Shown here: positions 44,696 through 53,838 of the stretch, piece after piece
Layout: the number at the start of each line of letters is the position of its first letter
Numbering within the stretch: position 1 is the stretch's first letter
NCBI GenBank assembly: GCA_944390575.1
Contig: CALXQJ010000011.1
Span: forward strand, 1-64,000
Source of the DNA: an uncultured Spirochaetota bacterium
GTDB taxonomy: Bacteria; Spirochaetota; Brachyspiria; Brachyspirales; Brachyspiraceae
DNA length: 64,000 nt
Reading direction: 5' to 3'
Notes under the pieces: generated by a model
Told to the model about the DNA's origin: nothing
What the model saw: only the letters and a program-made list of their open reading frames with translations
The model's database searches: none
Program-made: the position numbers and the translations under genes

Positions 44696-45332
44696 ACTTC
44701 TTCTCCAATTTCTTAAATATTAATACTAAAATAGAAGTAAACAATAAATATATAATAGATGCTATTATAAATGGTATCAAATTAAAGTCTCTTGTAAGAA
44801 TTTCTCTTGCATGTAGCATTAAATCTCCTATACCTAATACAATAACTAAAGAAGTATCCTTTACAAGTGTAATAGCCTCATTAGAAAGAGGTGCTAATAC
44901 CCTACGTATTGCTTGTGGAAGAATTATTCTACTCATAAGCTGAAAATAACTTAAATTCAATACATAAGAAGCTTCATATTGACCCTTATCTATACTCTCT
45001 ATACCCGATCTTATTATTTCCATTAAATAAGCAGAATAATTTAATATAAATGTTATAGAAGCAGATGTAAATGCTGATACAACTATATTATTATTAGTCA
45101 TTAATGGAATACCATAATAGAAAAAAATTAATTGTAAAATTAAAGGAGTACCTCTAAAAACCCAAGCATAAATATCTAATAAATATTTGATAACTTTAAT
45201 AGTAGTACTAAAATGAATAATTGCTAATATTAGAGAGATAGGAAAAGAAAATAATAATGTAATAAAATATAGTGTAAAAGTTGTGTATGAACCTTTTAAT
45301 AAGTATTTACTTACTTCTAAAATATATTCCAT
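44679..45332 (-). CDS. Amino-acid ABC transporter permease
   Basis: A 217-residue permease of the HisMQ type with about five membrane helices. It opens YLLKGSYTTFTLYFITLLFS and carries the family EAA-like loop (EASYVLNLSYFQLMSRIILPQAIRR, given here in two parts: EASYVLNLSY, then LPQAIRRVLAPL) that contacts the ATPase. FRGTPLILQLIFFYYG near residue 60 is typical. The adjacent ATPase starts inside its 3' end. A binding protein must be encoded elsewhere or shared. Confidence 0.88.
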   Translation of the reverse strand: MEYILEVSKYLLKGSYTTFTLYFITLLFSFPISLILAIIHFSTTIKVIKYLLDIYAWVFRGTPLILQLIFFYYGIPLMTNNNIVVSAFTSASITFILNYSAYLMEIIRSGIESIDKGQYEASYVLNLSYFQLMSRIILPQAIRRVLAPLSNEAITLVKDTSLVIVLGIGDLMLHAREILTRDFNLIPFIIASIIYLLFTSILVLIFKKLEKKYVLRG

Positions 45333-45382
45333 AAATTAAAAAATCCTATAATTTCTAATTAAAGAATTATATATTTTTTATA

Positions 45383-45414
45383 TAAAAAAGCTACTATAAA
45401 ATATATAGTAGCTT
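45383..45414 (-). terminator. Rho-independent terminator for nucleotidase gene
   Basis: Minus-strand stem AAGCTACTAT (45414-45405) with ATAGTAGCTT (45397-45388), followed by TTTTTT. Confidence 0.85.
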
Positions 45415-45440
45415 ATATAGAATAAAATTATTTATAATAA

Positions 45441-46967
45441 TTACTCAAATATAACTCTTGGCTTAGTATCAATAAAGTCTAAAGGGACATTATTAAGTTC
45501 TTTTAATTTACTAATCATAGCATCACGAATATCATTACCTGTCATAATAGCTTTTTTAGCATTAAGTCCTATAGCCTCTCCATTAGAATTCACATATCCA
45601 TCACCACCAAAATACATAAAGCTTGATAATATAACCTTATAGTCCTTATTAGCATCTATATCAACACCATTAAGCTTAGCATAAACTAAATGATTATTAT
45701 TTATACCAATTTCAAGTCCTCTAGATAATTGTAAAAAAGCACCTCTTCCTCTCTTTTGAGCCGATATAGAAAGAATATCTAAAATATCTTGTCCACTTAA
45801 AGTAAGAATTACAACCTCATTATCAAAAGGGAAAAATTCATTTTGAATATTACCAAGTGTTATATCACCACCATAAAGTTTAGTTCTTAAAGACCCTGAA
45901 TTAATTAAAGCAATATCAATATCATCATAAGAATCTAATAGCAAATCACAAGCAAAATTACCAAGTGCTGTAGAGTTAGAACGTATACCATCATGTTCTA
46001 AATCAAAAGGTAAAGTAGCAATACGTACATTAAACTCTTTATCAACTGTACCCTTCATCTCTTCAATAAACTTTAGCATATCTTCATCTTGTTTAATACT
46101 CTCATCCATCTCTACTAATTTATACTTTAAGCTACGTCTATCTATTTTCCCATTTTTTACATTAAAATTAATATTACCTAAATATCTACCATAAGATCCA
46201 GCCTGTACTATCATAGTATCTTTTACAAAAGTAGGTTCAAAAAGCTCTGTATGACTATGTCCACCAACAATAATATCAAACACATTAGGAAACTCAGAAG
46301 CAATTCTTTTATCTTCATCATAACCTATATGACTCAATAAAATAGTTATATCATTAGTTTTATTAAGAGGTGTATCAGACAATAACTTCTTTATAGATTC
46401 AACCTCCTCTACAAAAACTAAATCTTTTATATAATCTGGATTATAAACAGAATCTGTTGTAGTAAGCCCTATAACAGCAATATTAACTCCATTTATATTA
46501 GTAGTAATATAGGCTTTTGTATATAAGCTATTATCTTTATTTAAAATATTTGCAGAAATAGTTGGGAATTTTCTCTCTTTTAAAAGCTCATCAAAATTTT
46601 CTTTACCATAATCTACAAAATGATTACCAATAGTAACAACATCAACTCCTATCATATTCATAATATCAACCTCATCTAATCCCTTAAAAACTGTAGAGTA
46701 TATACTACCAGTAATAGTATCTCCAGCATGTAATATCAATATATTATCATTTGTAGATTTAAAATCTTTAATATAAGTAGCCCTACGTGCAGCACCATAT
46801 TTATAATTTGTTTGTGTTTTATCTGATGATACTATTAACTCTTCTTCATCCTTACCGTGAGTATCATTCATATGTATAATACTAATGTTTACAATATCAT
46901 TATTATTACTACAAGAGATAAAAACAAAAAATAAAAAAATTGATAATTGTTTAAAAATGTTTAACAT
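45441..46967 (-). CDS. 5'-nucleotidase/UshA-family lipoprotein
   Basis: A 508-residue lipoprotein with a lipobox (FISC, Cys about residue 19). The metallophosphatase domain has MNDTHG (about residue 33), LHAGDTITGSIYS, IGNHFVDYG (about 118) and GGHSHTELF (about 237), the metal-binding motifs of the UshA/CpdB family. The C-terminal nucleotidase domain (NSGSLRTKLYGGDITLG) binds substrate. It probably hydrolyses extracellular nucleotides for uptake. I chose ATG 46967 because GGAG lies 5 bases upstream and the leader starts there. Confidence 0.9.
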   Translation of the reverse strand: MLNIFKQLSIFLFFVFISCSNNNDIVNISIIHMNDTHGKDEEELIVSSDKTQTNYKYGAARRATYIKDFKSTNDNILILHAGDTITGSIYSTVFKGLDEVDIMNMIGVDVVTIGNHFVDYGKENFDELLKERKFPTISANILNKDNSLYTKAYITTNINGVNIAVIGLTTTDSVYNPDYIKDLVFVEEVESIKKLLSDTPLNKTNDITILLSHIGYDEDKRIASEFPNVFDIIVGGHSHTELFEPTFVKDTMIVQAGSYGRYLGNINFNVKNGKIDRRSLKYKLVEMDESIKQDEDMLKFIEEMKGTVDKEFNVRIATLPFDLEHDGIRSNSTALGNFACDLLLDSYDDIDIALINSGSLRTKLYGGDITLGNIQNEFFPFDNEVVILTLSGQDILDILSISAQKRGRGAFLQLSRGLEIGINNNHLVYAKLNGVDIDANKDYKVILSSFMYFGGDGYVNSNGEAIGLNAKKAIMTGNDIRDAMISKLKELNNVPLDFIDTKPRVIFE

Positions 46968-47001
46968 AAAAACTCCAAATAAATAATTAATAGATATAAA
47001 A

Positions 47002-47030
47002 AGTATATTATTATTAAAAATAAATATCAA
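47002..47030 (-). promoter_or_regulatory. Promoter for nucleotidase gene
   Basis: Minus strand TTGATA (47030-47025), 17 bases, TATACT (47007-47002). Confidence 0.65.
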
Positions 47031-47043
47031 TAATTCAAAATAA

Positions 47044-47072
47044 TTGACTTTAACAAAAAATTATACTATTAT
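47044..47072 (+). promoter_or_regulatory. Promoter for CoA-transferase gene
   Basis: TTGACT (47044-47049), 17 bases, TATTAT (47067-47072), back to back with the nucleotidase promoter. Confidence 0.6.
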
Positions 47073-47154
47073 ATAAATAGCATTCTATATTTTTTCATAT
47101 TGTTTTTTATATTTAAACTAATATAAAAAATATATCTTTTAGGAGAATTAAATA

Positions 47155-48507
47155 ATGGATTATTCTAAAATATATAAAGATAAATTAACTACATCTTCTG
47201 AGGCTGTTAAAGTTGTAAACTCAGGAAACTGGATAGATTATGGGTGGGTAACTTCTACTCCTATTGATTTAGATAAAGCACTTGCAAATAGAATAAAAGA
47301 ATTAAATGATATAAATATAAGAGGGGGTATCTTATTACAAGAACCTGAGATTTTTAAAATAGATAATCCTCAAAATCATTTCACTTGGAATTCTTGGCAT
47401 ATGGGTGGTATTGAAAGACGTGCTATAGAAAAGGGCTTTTGCTTTTATTCTCCTATGCGTTATTCTGAAATGCCACGATATTATAGAGATTTACCTTTTG
47501 GTATAGATGTTGCTATGTTTCAAGTATCTCCTATGGATGAAGATGGTTTTTTTAACTTCGGACCTAATTGCTCACATATGAGAGCTATGATAGAACGTGC
47601 TAAGTATATTATTGTAGAAGTTAATACAAATATGCCTTATTGTTATGGATTTAGAAAACTTGGAGATAATAGGGTTCATATTACAGAAGTTACGCATATA
47701 GTAGAAGGAAGTAATACTAATATATTACAATTACTCTCTAAAGATAATATTGCTGATGTAGATAAAAAAATTGCTGATATTATAGTAAATGAAATACCTA
47801 ATGGTGCTTGTTTACAACTTGGAATTGGTGGGCTTCCTGATGCTGCTGGAAAATTAATAGCTCAATCTGACTTAAAAGATCTTGGAATACACACTGAAAT
47901 GTATACTGATGCTTTTGTTGAGATGGCTATATCTGGAAAAGTTACTGGAAACAAAAAAAATATTAATACTGGATATCAAGTTTATGCTTTTGCTGCTGGA
48001 AGTAATAAGTTATATGAATATATAAATAATAATCCTAATTGTATTGCTTGTCCTGTAGACTATACTAATAATGCTTCTGTTATTGCTTCTTTAGATAATT
48101 TTATTTCTATTAATAATGCTGTTGAGGTAGATTTATTTGGTCAGGTTAGCTCTGAATCTAGCGGGCTTAAACATATTAGTGGGGCTGGTGGACAATTAGA
48201 TTTTGTTATAGGGGCTTATTTATCTAAGGGTGGAAAGAGCTTTATTTGTTTATCTTCTACTATTAAAGATAAAAATGGAAATGTGTTTTCTAGAATAGTG
48301 CCTACTTTTAAAGATGGTACTATTATTACAGATACAAGAGCGAATACTCATTATATAGTAACAGAATATGGAAAGGTAAATCTTAAAGGCTTAACAACTT
48401 GGCAAAAAGCTGAAGCTATTATATCTATAGCTCATCCTGATTTTAGAGATGAATTGATAAAAAAGGCTACTGAACAAAAAATATGGAGAAAATCTAATAA
48501 GATATAA
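47155..48507 (+). CDS. Butyryl-CoA:acetate CoA-transferase family protein
   Basis: A 450-residue class I CoA-transferase of the 4-hydroxybutyrate/butyryl-CoA:acetate type. The catalytic glutamate is expected in [12 protein letters not shown] (about residues 245-256). Supporting segments are [11 protein letters not shown] (about 222-232), [13 protein letters not shown] and a terminal AHPDFRDEL. It would transfer CoA from butyryl-CoA to acetate as the last step of butyrate formation, or act in the acetate direction. Strong AGGAG precedes the ATG. The exact acyl preference is inferred. Confidence 0.87.
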   Translation: MDYSKIYKDKLTTSSEAVKVVNSGNWIDYGWVTSTPIDLDKALANRIKELNDINIRGGILLQEPEIFKIDNPQNHFTWNSWHMGGIERRAIEKGFCFYSPMRYSEMPRYYRDLPFGIDVAMFQVSPMDEDGFFNFGPNCSHMRAMIERAKYIIVEVNTNMPYCYGFRKLGDNRVHITEVTHIVEGSNTNILQLLSKDNIADVDKKIADIIVNEIPNGACLQLGIGGLPDAAGKLIAQSDLKDLGIHTEMYTDAFVEMAISGKVTGNKKNINTGYQVYAFAAGSNKLYEYINNNPNCIACPVDYTNNASVIASLDNFISINNAVEVDLFGQVSSESSGLKHISGAGGQLDFVIGAYLSKGGKSFICLSSTIKDKNGNVFSRIVPTFKDGTIITDTRANTHYIVTEYGKVNLKGLTTWQKAEAIISIAHPDFRDELIKKATEQKIWRKSNKI

Positions 48508-48529
48508 GTTTTATTAATATTTTTTTAAT

Positions 48530-50287
48530 ATGTTCAGATATATTTATAGAAAATTCATTTACAAAATAGATAAAATTCTAAATAAGGGTTTCTTACATCA
48601 AGTAGTATTTCTAATTTTATTTATTACAATAGCATTAATTATAATATCAACCTTTGTATCATTATCTTTTAATTTTTCTTTTCCAAATGCATTTTGGCAA
48701 AGTCTAATGCAATTTATTGATACTGGAAATATTTCTTCTGTTGAGGGTGATAAGAAATTAGTAATTACATTCTTATTTGTTACTTTTTTTGGTGTATTTG
48801 GATGGGGATTATTAATAGCTATGATTAATAACTCTCTACAAGATAGAATAAAAAATCTAAGTAAGGGTAATATCTTTATTATGGAAAAAAATCACTCTAT
48901 TATACTTGGATATGGGGAAGAAGTTTTTTCTATAATAGAAGAACTTAAAAATGGAAAAGTAAAGAATATTGTACTACTATCTGAATATGATTCTAATTAT
49001 ATAAAAAAAAGAATTGTGTTTTCTAAGATAAATAAAAAAGTAAATATTATAGTAAGAGAGGGTAATCCAAGTATTATAGAAAATTTAAAACTACTTAATA
49101 TCAAAAAAGCTCATAGTATAGCTATTATTAGCAATGATGATACACAGTCATTAAAAATATTATTATCTCTAAAAAACTTTATATTAAATGATTATAAAGA
49201 TGATGATGATAAAATGAATGTTTCTATATTAGTTGCAAATAAAGAAAATATAGAGATTATAAAGTCTATACAAAATGAAGTAGAAAATCAATTTAAAATA
49301 CATATTATATATAAATATGAAATTCTATATAAAATTATAGGTCAAAGTATGATATACACAGGGCTTAGTAGTGTATATGAAGAATTATTTAGCTATAAAT
49401 GTATAGATATAAAATTAGAAGATAAGCATAATTATGAGAATTATACTTTTAATGAAGTTGCTCTAAAGTATATGGAAAATAAAATGATATTATTTGGCAT
49501 TATCAATGAAGAATATCCATTATATATACCAGATAAAAATTATAAAATACAAAAAACAGATACTCTAACATTATTTCACAGTAATGATGATAACACTATA
49601 GAACATAGAAAAATTAAAGATGAAGATATTAATTATAATCATAAAGTATTACTTATATTAGATAATAATAAAGAAAAAGAAGTAATAAATGAAATTACAT
49701 ATTATATAAATAGAGAAGATATTATAAAAACATATTATAAAGATATAGAAGAGGAAGATAGTAAGTATAATTTCCTTTTCAAAAAAATTAAAAATAATGA
49801 TATAACTAAAATAGTATTAATATCAGATCATATAGAAACAGATATTAATACAATAAATATACTTCTTATAATAAGACATATTATAAATAAAGAAAAACTT
49901 AATATTTCAATACTATCATTAATCACATCTATAGAAAATAGAAATCTAATATTCTCAGAAGATATAAAAGACTTTATAGTAAGTGGTAGATTAATAGGTA
50001 CTTTAATAGCACATTCACTAATTAATCCTAAAATATTATATTTATTTGAAAATCTACTAACAAAAAATGGTAATGATATTATAATGATTAAAGCAAAAGA
50101 TTATTTTGACTTTAATGATAAAAAAACATTTGAAGATATATATAACTTCTTTATAAATAAAAAATCAATACCTATAGGACTAAAAATACAATCAAATATT
50201 ATATTAAATCCTGATAAAGATATAGAAGTTAATGATAAATATGAAATTATAATTATAGTTAGAGATGAAGATCTATTATTATCATAA
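48530..50287 (+). CDS. CASTOR/POLLUX-like ion-channel protein with RCK domains
   Basis: A 585-residue protein. Two N-terminal membrane helices (about residues 22-47 and 75-100) flank a weak pore loop (AFWQSLMQFIDTGNISS). The conserved FGWGLLIAMINNSLQDRI linker leads to ILGYGEEVFSIIEEL, a Rossmann-type RCK entry. A second RCK-like region (LLILDNNKEKEVINEI) lies near 360. This layout resembles plant CASTOR/POLLUX and their bacterial relatives, ring-gated cation channels. The ion is not certain. Its 3' end overlaps the convergent TPR gene by 6 bases. Confidence 0.75.
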   Translation: MFRYIYRKFIYKIDKILNKGFLHQVVFLILFITIALIIISTFVSLSFNFSFPNAFWQSLMQFIDTGNISSVEGDKKLVITFLFVTFFGVFGWGLLIAMINNSLQDRIKNLSKGNIFIMEKNHSIILGYGEEVFSIIEELKNGKVKNIVLLSEYDSNYIKKRIVFSKINKKVNIIVREGNPSIIENLKLLNIKKAHSIAIISNDDTQSLKILLSLKNFILNDYKDDDDKMNVSILVANKENIEIIKSIQNEVENQFKIHIIYKYEILYKIIGQSMIYTGLSSVYEELFSYKCIDIKLEDKHNYENYTFNEVALKYMENKMILFGIINEEYPLYIPDKNYKIQKTDTLTLFHSNDDNTIEHRKIKDEDINYNHKVLLILDNNKEKEVINEITYYINREDIIKTYYKDIEEEDSKYNFLFKKIKNNDITKIVLISDHIETDINTINILLIIRHIINKEKLNISILSLITSIENRNLIFSEDIKDFIVSGRLIGTLIAHSLINPKILYLFENLLTKNGNDIIMIKAKDYFDFNDKKTFEDIYNFFINKKSIPIGLKIQSNIILNPDKDIEVNDKYEIIIIVRDEDLLLS

Positions 50288-50863
50288 ATCTTTTAACTTT
50301 TCAATAGCCTTTTCATATCCAAGATTTGCTGATTTCTCTAAAGCCTTATAAGCCTTACTACTATACTTCTCTCTTTTTTCATCATCTTTTTCAACTTCTG
50401 ATAACTTATTATATAATTTATAAATATCATAATAGGCTATATAATCTTCATTATTATAGTTTAATGTTTCTTTTAAGTAGTATAGTGACTTTTTTAATTG
50501 TTTCTTTTTTCTATATATAACAGACATCAAATAATATGTATCAGGATATGCTGGATTCATTTTAATAACTTTCTCTAAATCGAGAATTGCCTCATCAAAT
50601 AAACCCATATAAAAATATATTTCAGCTCTACTATAATATATATCAGAGTCATGAGCATATATTTCTATAGACTTATTATAAGTTTTTATAGCATTATCAT
50701 AATCCTTCATCTCTACATAAGCCTTAGCCAAATTATAATAAGCGTCCAAGTTTTCAGGAGATATTTCTATTAACTTAAGTAAATCACTTATAGCATCATC
50801 ATAATTTTTATTATTCAAATTATTTAAAGCACTATAAAAATATTCATTTTCTTTACTAATCAT
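50282..50863 (-). CDS. Tetratricopeptide-repeat protein
   Basis: A 193-residue protein made of about four TPR units, each a helix pair: YFYSALNNLNNKNYDDAISD, LDAYYNLAKAYVEMKDYDNA, SDIYYSRAEIYFYMGLFDEA, and PDTYYLMSVIYRKKKQLKKS. The C-terminus is a SEL1-like helix (ALEKSANLGYEKAIEKL). TPR proteins are protein-interaction scaffolds; the partner is unknown. There is no signal peptide. It lies downstream of the arsenic operon on the same strand but beyond a hairpin terminator. Confidence 0.85.
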   Translation of the reverse strand: MISKENEYFYSALNNLNNKNYDDAISDLLKLIEISPENLDAYYNLAKAYVEMKDYDNAIKTYNKSIEIYAHDSDIYYSRAEIYFYMGLFDEAILDLEKVIKMNPAYPDTYYLMSVIYRKKKQLKKSLYYLKETLNYNNEDYIAYYDIYKLYNKLSEVEKDDEKREKYSSKAYKALEKSANLGYEKAIEKLKDL

Positions 50864-50901
50864 TATAATAAAACCACCAATTAAAAAATTTTTAAATAGA
50901 A

Positions 50902-50942
50902 AAGAGTTTAAAAAACTTAAATAAAAAGTTAATTAAACTCTC
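50902..50942 (-). terminator. Hairpin terminator of the arsenic operon
   Basis: Stem GAGTTTAA/TTAAACTC (50940-50933 with 50911-50904 on the minus strand) plus an inner AACTT/AAGTT pair, followed by a T-rich stretch. It separates the thioredoxin-like gene from the TPR gene. Confidence 0.6.
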
Positions 50943-50962
50943 TTTTATTATATAAACTATGA

Positions 50963-51301
50963 TTATAAATTATTTTTTAATAACTCAATAATCTCTTCCT
51001 TAGTTAAAACCTTACCATAAGAAAGAACTTTATAATCTAAAGCCAAAGCAGGAGTACTCATAACCCCATAAGCAGTAATCATCTCAGGATCTTCTATCTT
51101 ACTTACTTCTAAGTCTAAATTAGCTTCTTTTATAGCTAAAACAGTATTATCATATAATTCAGTACAATTAGCACAACCTGTACCTAAAATTTTTACTCTT
51201 CCTTCTTTTACAACTTCACCCGAAGTTTTAGGAGAAGGTGCTCAGCCACAACCAGAGTTTGAATCTTCACTAAATAAGATTTTTTTTAATTTATCAAACA
51301 T
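50963..51301 (-). CDS. Thioredoxin-like selenoprotein candidate
   Basis: A 112-residue frame if the in-frame TGA at 51244-51242 is read as selenocysteine (residue 20). The start has AAGGAG about 10 bases upstream. The N-terminus is MFDKLKKILFSEDSNSGCG-U-APSP; Cys-rich N-terminal tails are usual in ars-linked thioredoxin_3 proteins. The main domain has KILGTGCANCTELY (CxxC, about residues 39-52), DLEVSKIEDPEMI and the cis-Pro segment YGVMSTPALALDYK, then SYGKVLTKEEIIELL. It is the last gene of the arsR operon. A hairpin with a GGGU loop lies 20 bases after the TGA. If TGA were a stop, the gene would be a useless 19-residue peptide. Confidence 0.8.
51201..51238 (-). promoter_or_regulatory. Candidate SECIS element (thioredoxin-like gene)
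   Basis: Reading down the minus strand from the TGA, CCTTCT (51238-51233) pairs with AGAAGG (51206-51201). Two further pairs lie in a 5x5 internal region, and AACTTC (51227-51222) pairs with GAAGTT (51217-51212) around the loop GGGT. The loop starts 20 bases after the TGA, as expected for a bacterial SECIS. Confidence 0.7.
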
Positions 51302-51373
51302 AATAAATAGTCTCCTTAAAATATATTTATTATAAGCTAACAAACATTATATACATTTTTTAATAATTGTAAA

Positions 51374-52390
51374 TTATATAAATAAAAAATAAAATATATT
51401 AAATAAATATCCTATAATAATAATTCCAATAGTTACTATCATCACAAATATAAGTAAAAGTTTAGTTTTCATCACTTTTTTAAGCATTATAATAGAAGGA
51501 AGAGAAAGTGCTGTAACCGACATCATAAAAGATAAAACAGTACCAATACCAGCTCCCTTATAATATAAACTCTCAGCAATAGGAATAACACCAAATATAT
51601 CAGCATAAATAGGAACACCAATAATAGAAGCTATTATTACAGAATACCAATTATTTTTTCCAAGAATAGATTCTATAAAATGTGATGGTATTACATTATG
51701 AATAAAAGCTCCTATTGCAACACCTATTATAATATATAGATATATCTTTTTTATAGTATCTAAAACTTGTTTTTTAGCATATAAAAGCCTCTCTTTTGTT
51801 GTTAAGCTAACTTCTTGTATACAACAATTATTAACTTGAATATTTTGAACATAATCTTCTAAATATCTCTCTAATCTTAATTTTCCAATAATACTACCCC
51901 CAACAACAGCAAGTACAATACCAACCAAAACATAACATATAGCAATCTTAAAACCAAATATACTTGTAAGTAGTATAAGAGAAGCCAAATCTACAAGAGG
52001 AGAAGATATTAAAAAAGAAAATGTCATAGATATAGGAATACCAGCACTTGTAAAACCTAAAAATAAAGGTATTGAAGAACAAGAACAAAAAGGTGTAACT
52101 GTACCTAATAATGCTGATAATATATTTGCAGTTATACCATTAAACTTAGATAAAATATTTCTCGCTCGCTCAGGAGGAAAAAATGACTGTATGTATGATA
52201 TAGCAAAAATAAGTATACAAAGAAGTATAAATATTTTAATAATATCATATATAAAAAATTGTAAAGCCCCTCTTAATACTTCATTTTCTATAAAATTAGA
52301 TAATATATTACCTATTATATTATTAAGCCATTTCATAGATAAAACTTGCTCTTCTAAAAAGACAAAAAATGATTTCACACTTTCTCCCAT
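51374..52390 (-). CDS. ArsP/YraQ-type permease (PF03773)
   Basis: A 338-residue membrane protein with about eight to ten helices. The family cysteine motif TPFCSCSSIPLFLG is at about residues 100-113, and IGVPIYADIFGVIPIAESL at about 251-269 is a second conserved loop. Related proteins include ArsP, which exports trivalent organoarsenicals, and YraQ permeases. Its place between the rhodanese and the thioredoxin-like gene in the ars operon supports an arsenic role. A Cys pair (NNCCIQ, about residue 186) in the cytoplasmic loop may bind metalloid. AGGAG lies 11 bases upstream of the ATG. Confidence 0.85.
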   Translation of the reverse strand: MGESVKSFFVFLEEQVLSMKWLNNIIGNILSNFIENEVLRGALQFFIYDIIKIFILLCILIFAISYIQSFFPPERARNILSKFNGITANILSALLGTVTPFCSCSSIPLFLGFTSAGIPISMTFSFLISSPLVDLASLILLTSIFGFKIAICYVLVGIVLAVVGGSIIGKLRLERYLEDYVQNIQVNNCCIQEVSLTTKERLLYAKKQVLDTIKKIYLYIIIGVAIGAFIHNVIPSHFIESILGKNNWYSVIIASIIGVPIYADIFGVIPIAESLYYKGAGIGTVLSFMMSVTALSLPSIIMLKKVMKTKLLLIFVMIVTIGIIIIGYLFNIFYFLFI

Positions 52391-52425
52391 AATTAAAATA
52401 CTCCTAACACTAAAAATTATAATAA

Positions 52426-52749
52426 TTAAATATTTTCAAGTCCTTGTTTAAGTTCTCTATGACCAGCACCAGATAAACTATTTAAGTTCTTAAATCCATT
52501 TTTTTTCATAAATTCGCTAACTGCGAAAGCTCTACCTCCACTTCCTCAGTAAAGTAGATACTCTACATCTCTATCAAGTTGTAATATCTCATTAGAAATA
52601 TCAGAAAGTGAAGTATCTATTAGTATACTACCATCTATATATCCTATCTCTTCTCTCTCCTTTGCAGAGCGAGTATCTAATAATTGTATTTTTTTACTTT
52701 TAAGAAGTTTTACAGCTTCTTCTAAACCTATTTTTTTTATTTCACTCAT
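52426..52749 (-). CDS. Rhodanese-like selenoprotein candidate
   Basis: A 107-residue single-domain rhodanese if TGA at 52548-52546 is read as selenocysteine (residue 68). The fold signature is clear: IGLEEAVKLLKSKKIQLLD, TRSAKEREEIGYIDGSILID, DVEYLLY-U-GSGGRAFAVS and the closing LNSLSGAGHRELKQGL. In ordinary rhodaneses the position after LLY is the catalytic Cys that opens the CRSGxR loop, so the TGA falls exactly on it. GGAG lies about 12 bases before the ATG. Read as a stop, the protein would lose its active site and last third. It lies 7 bases after acr3. Confidence 0.85.
52513..52527 (-). promoter_or_regulatory. Candidate SECIS element (rhodanese gene)
   Basis: Minus-strand TTCGC (52527-52523), loop AGTTA, GCGAA (52517-52513), a perfect 5-bp stem with G at the second loop position. 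The loop begins 23 bases after the TGA. The flanking bases pair poorly, so the stem is shorter than in the thioredoxin-like gene. Confidence 0.5.
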
Positions 52750-52756
52750 AATGTTT

Positions 52757-53827
52757 TTAAACTCCTTTTTGAAATTTATCTTTTGTTTTATTTGAAATAT
52801 TAACTAAAAAAAGCATAACAGGAACTTCAACTAATACTCCAACTATAGTAGCAAGTGTAGCACCAGAGTTTACTCCAAACAATGATATAGCAACAGCAAC
52901 AGCAAGTTCAAAAAAATTTGAAGCCCCTATCATAGCAGCAGGTGATGCTATATTATGTGGTAGTTTTAATATATATGCTATTATGTATGATAGTGCAAAT
53001 ATAATAAATGTTTGAAGTATTAATGGTATAGATATTAATATTATATGTAGAGGGTTTGATAATATAATATTTCCTTGAAATGAAAATAATAATACTAAAG
53101 TAAGCAATAAGCCTATTATTGTTATATTATCAAATTTATGTATGAATATGTTGCTAAAATACTCTACTCCATATTTCTTACAAACTACAATTCTTGTAAC
53201 AATGCCAAGTATAAGAGGTATTAATACAAACAAAATAATAGATAAAAACAAAGTAATCCAAGGCACAAATATATCAGATATTCCAAGTAAAAATTTTACT
53301 ATAGGAACAAATAAAAATAAAATAATAAGATCATTAGTAGCTACTTGCACTACTGTATATGAAGAATTTCCTTTAGTTAAAGCACTCCACACAAATACCA
53401 TAGCAGTACAAGGCGCAGTACCAAGTAATACAGCACCTATTAAATATTCCTTTGCCAAATTAGTAGGTATAATATTTTTAAATAAAAAATAAAAGAAAAA
53501 TGAAGAGATAAAAAACATACTAAAAGGTTTTACAAGCCAATTTATAATCCAAGTAAGATAAAGACCCTTTGGATTTTTGCTTATATCTCTAATACTTTCA
53601 AAATCTACACTCATCATCATAGGATATATCATAAGCCATATAAGTATAGCAATAGGTATAGATACATTAGCATATTCTAATCTACTTAAACTTAATGGTA
53701 TTATAGGTATATACTTAGAGATTAATACTCCCACTATCATACAAGCTACAACCCAAACACTCAAATACTTTTGAAAAAAATTAATAGAAGATTTTTCAGT
53801 AGAAACATTATTATCAGTATTTTTCAT
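52757..53827 (-). CDS. acr3: ACR3-family arsenite efflux transporter
   Basis: A 356-residue transporter with about ten membrane helices. It carries the ACR3 segment LGTAPCTAMVFVWSALTKGN (about residues 134-153), including the essential Cys, and the later PAAMIGASNFFELAVAVAIS. It exports arsenite driven by the proton gradient. It lies 11 bases after arsR and 7 bases before the rhodanese gene. GGAG precedes the ATG. ArsB and the ATPase ArsA are absent from the operon. Confidence 0.93.
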   Translation of the reverse strand: MKNTDNNVSTEKSSINFFQKYLSVWVVACMIVGVLISKYIPIIPLSLSRLEYANVSIPIAILIWLMIYPMMMSVDFESIRDISKNPKGLYLTWIINWLVKPFSMFFISSFFFYFLFKNIIPTNLAKEYLIGAVLLGTAPCTAMVFVWSALTKGNSSYTVVQVATNDLIILFLFVPIVKFLLGISDIFVPWITLFLSIILFVLIPLILGIVTRIVVCKKYGVEYFSNIFIHKFDNITIIGLLLTLVLLFSFQGNIILSNPLHIILISIPLILQTFIIFALSYIIAYILKLPHNIASPAAMIGASNFFELAVAVAISLFGVNSGATLATIVGVLVEVPVMLFLVNISNKTKDKFQKGV

Positions 53828-53838
53828 ATTAAAACTCC

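Noticed and set aside
50963-51301. The thioredoxin-like and rhodanese genes as simple nonsense pseudogenes
   Set aside because: Two independent TGA codons, each at a Cys-equivalent site, each in an otherwise intact frame with a hairpin at matching distance, in one operon, is unlikely by decay alone. It is not excluded without genome-wide evidence for Sec machinery.
52546-52548. TGA as tryptophan (altered genetic code) explaining both read-through genes
   Set aside because: TGG is used for Trp throughout, and TGA ends ordinary genes such as the GT2 gene at 28057-28059. TGA also falls at Cys-like positions rather than Trp positions.
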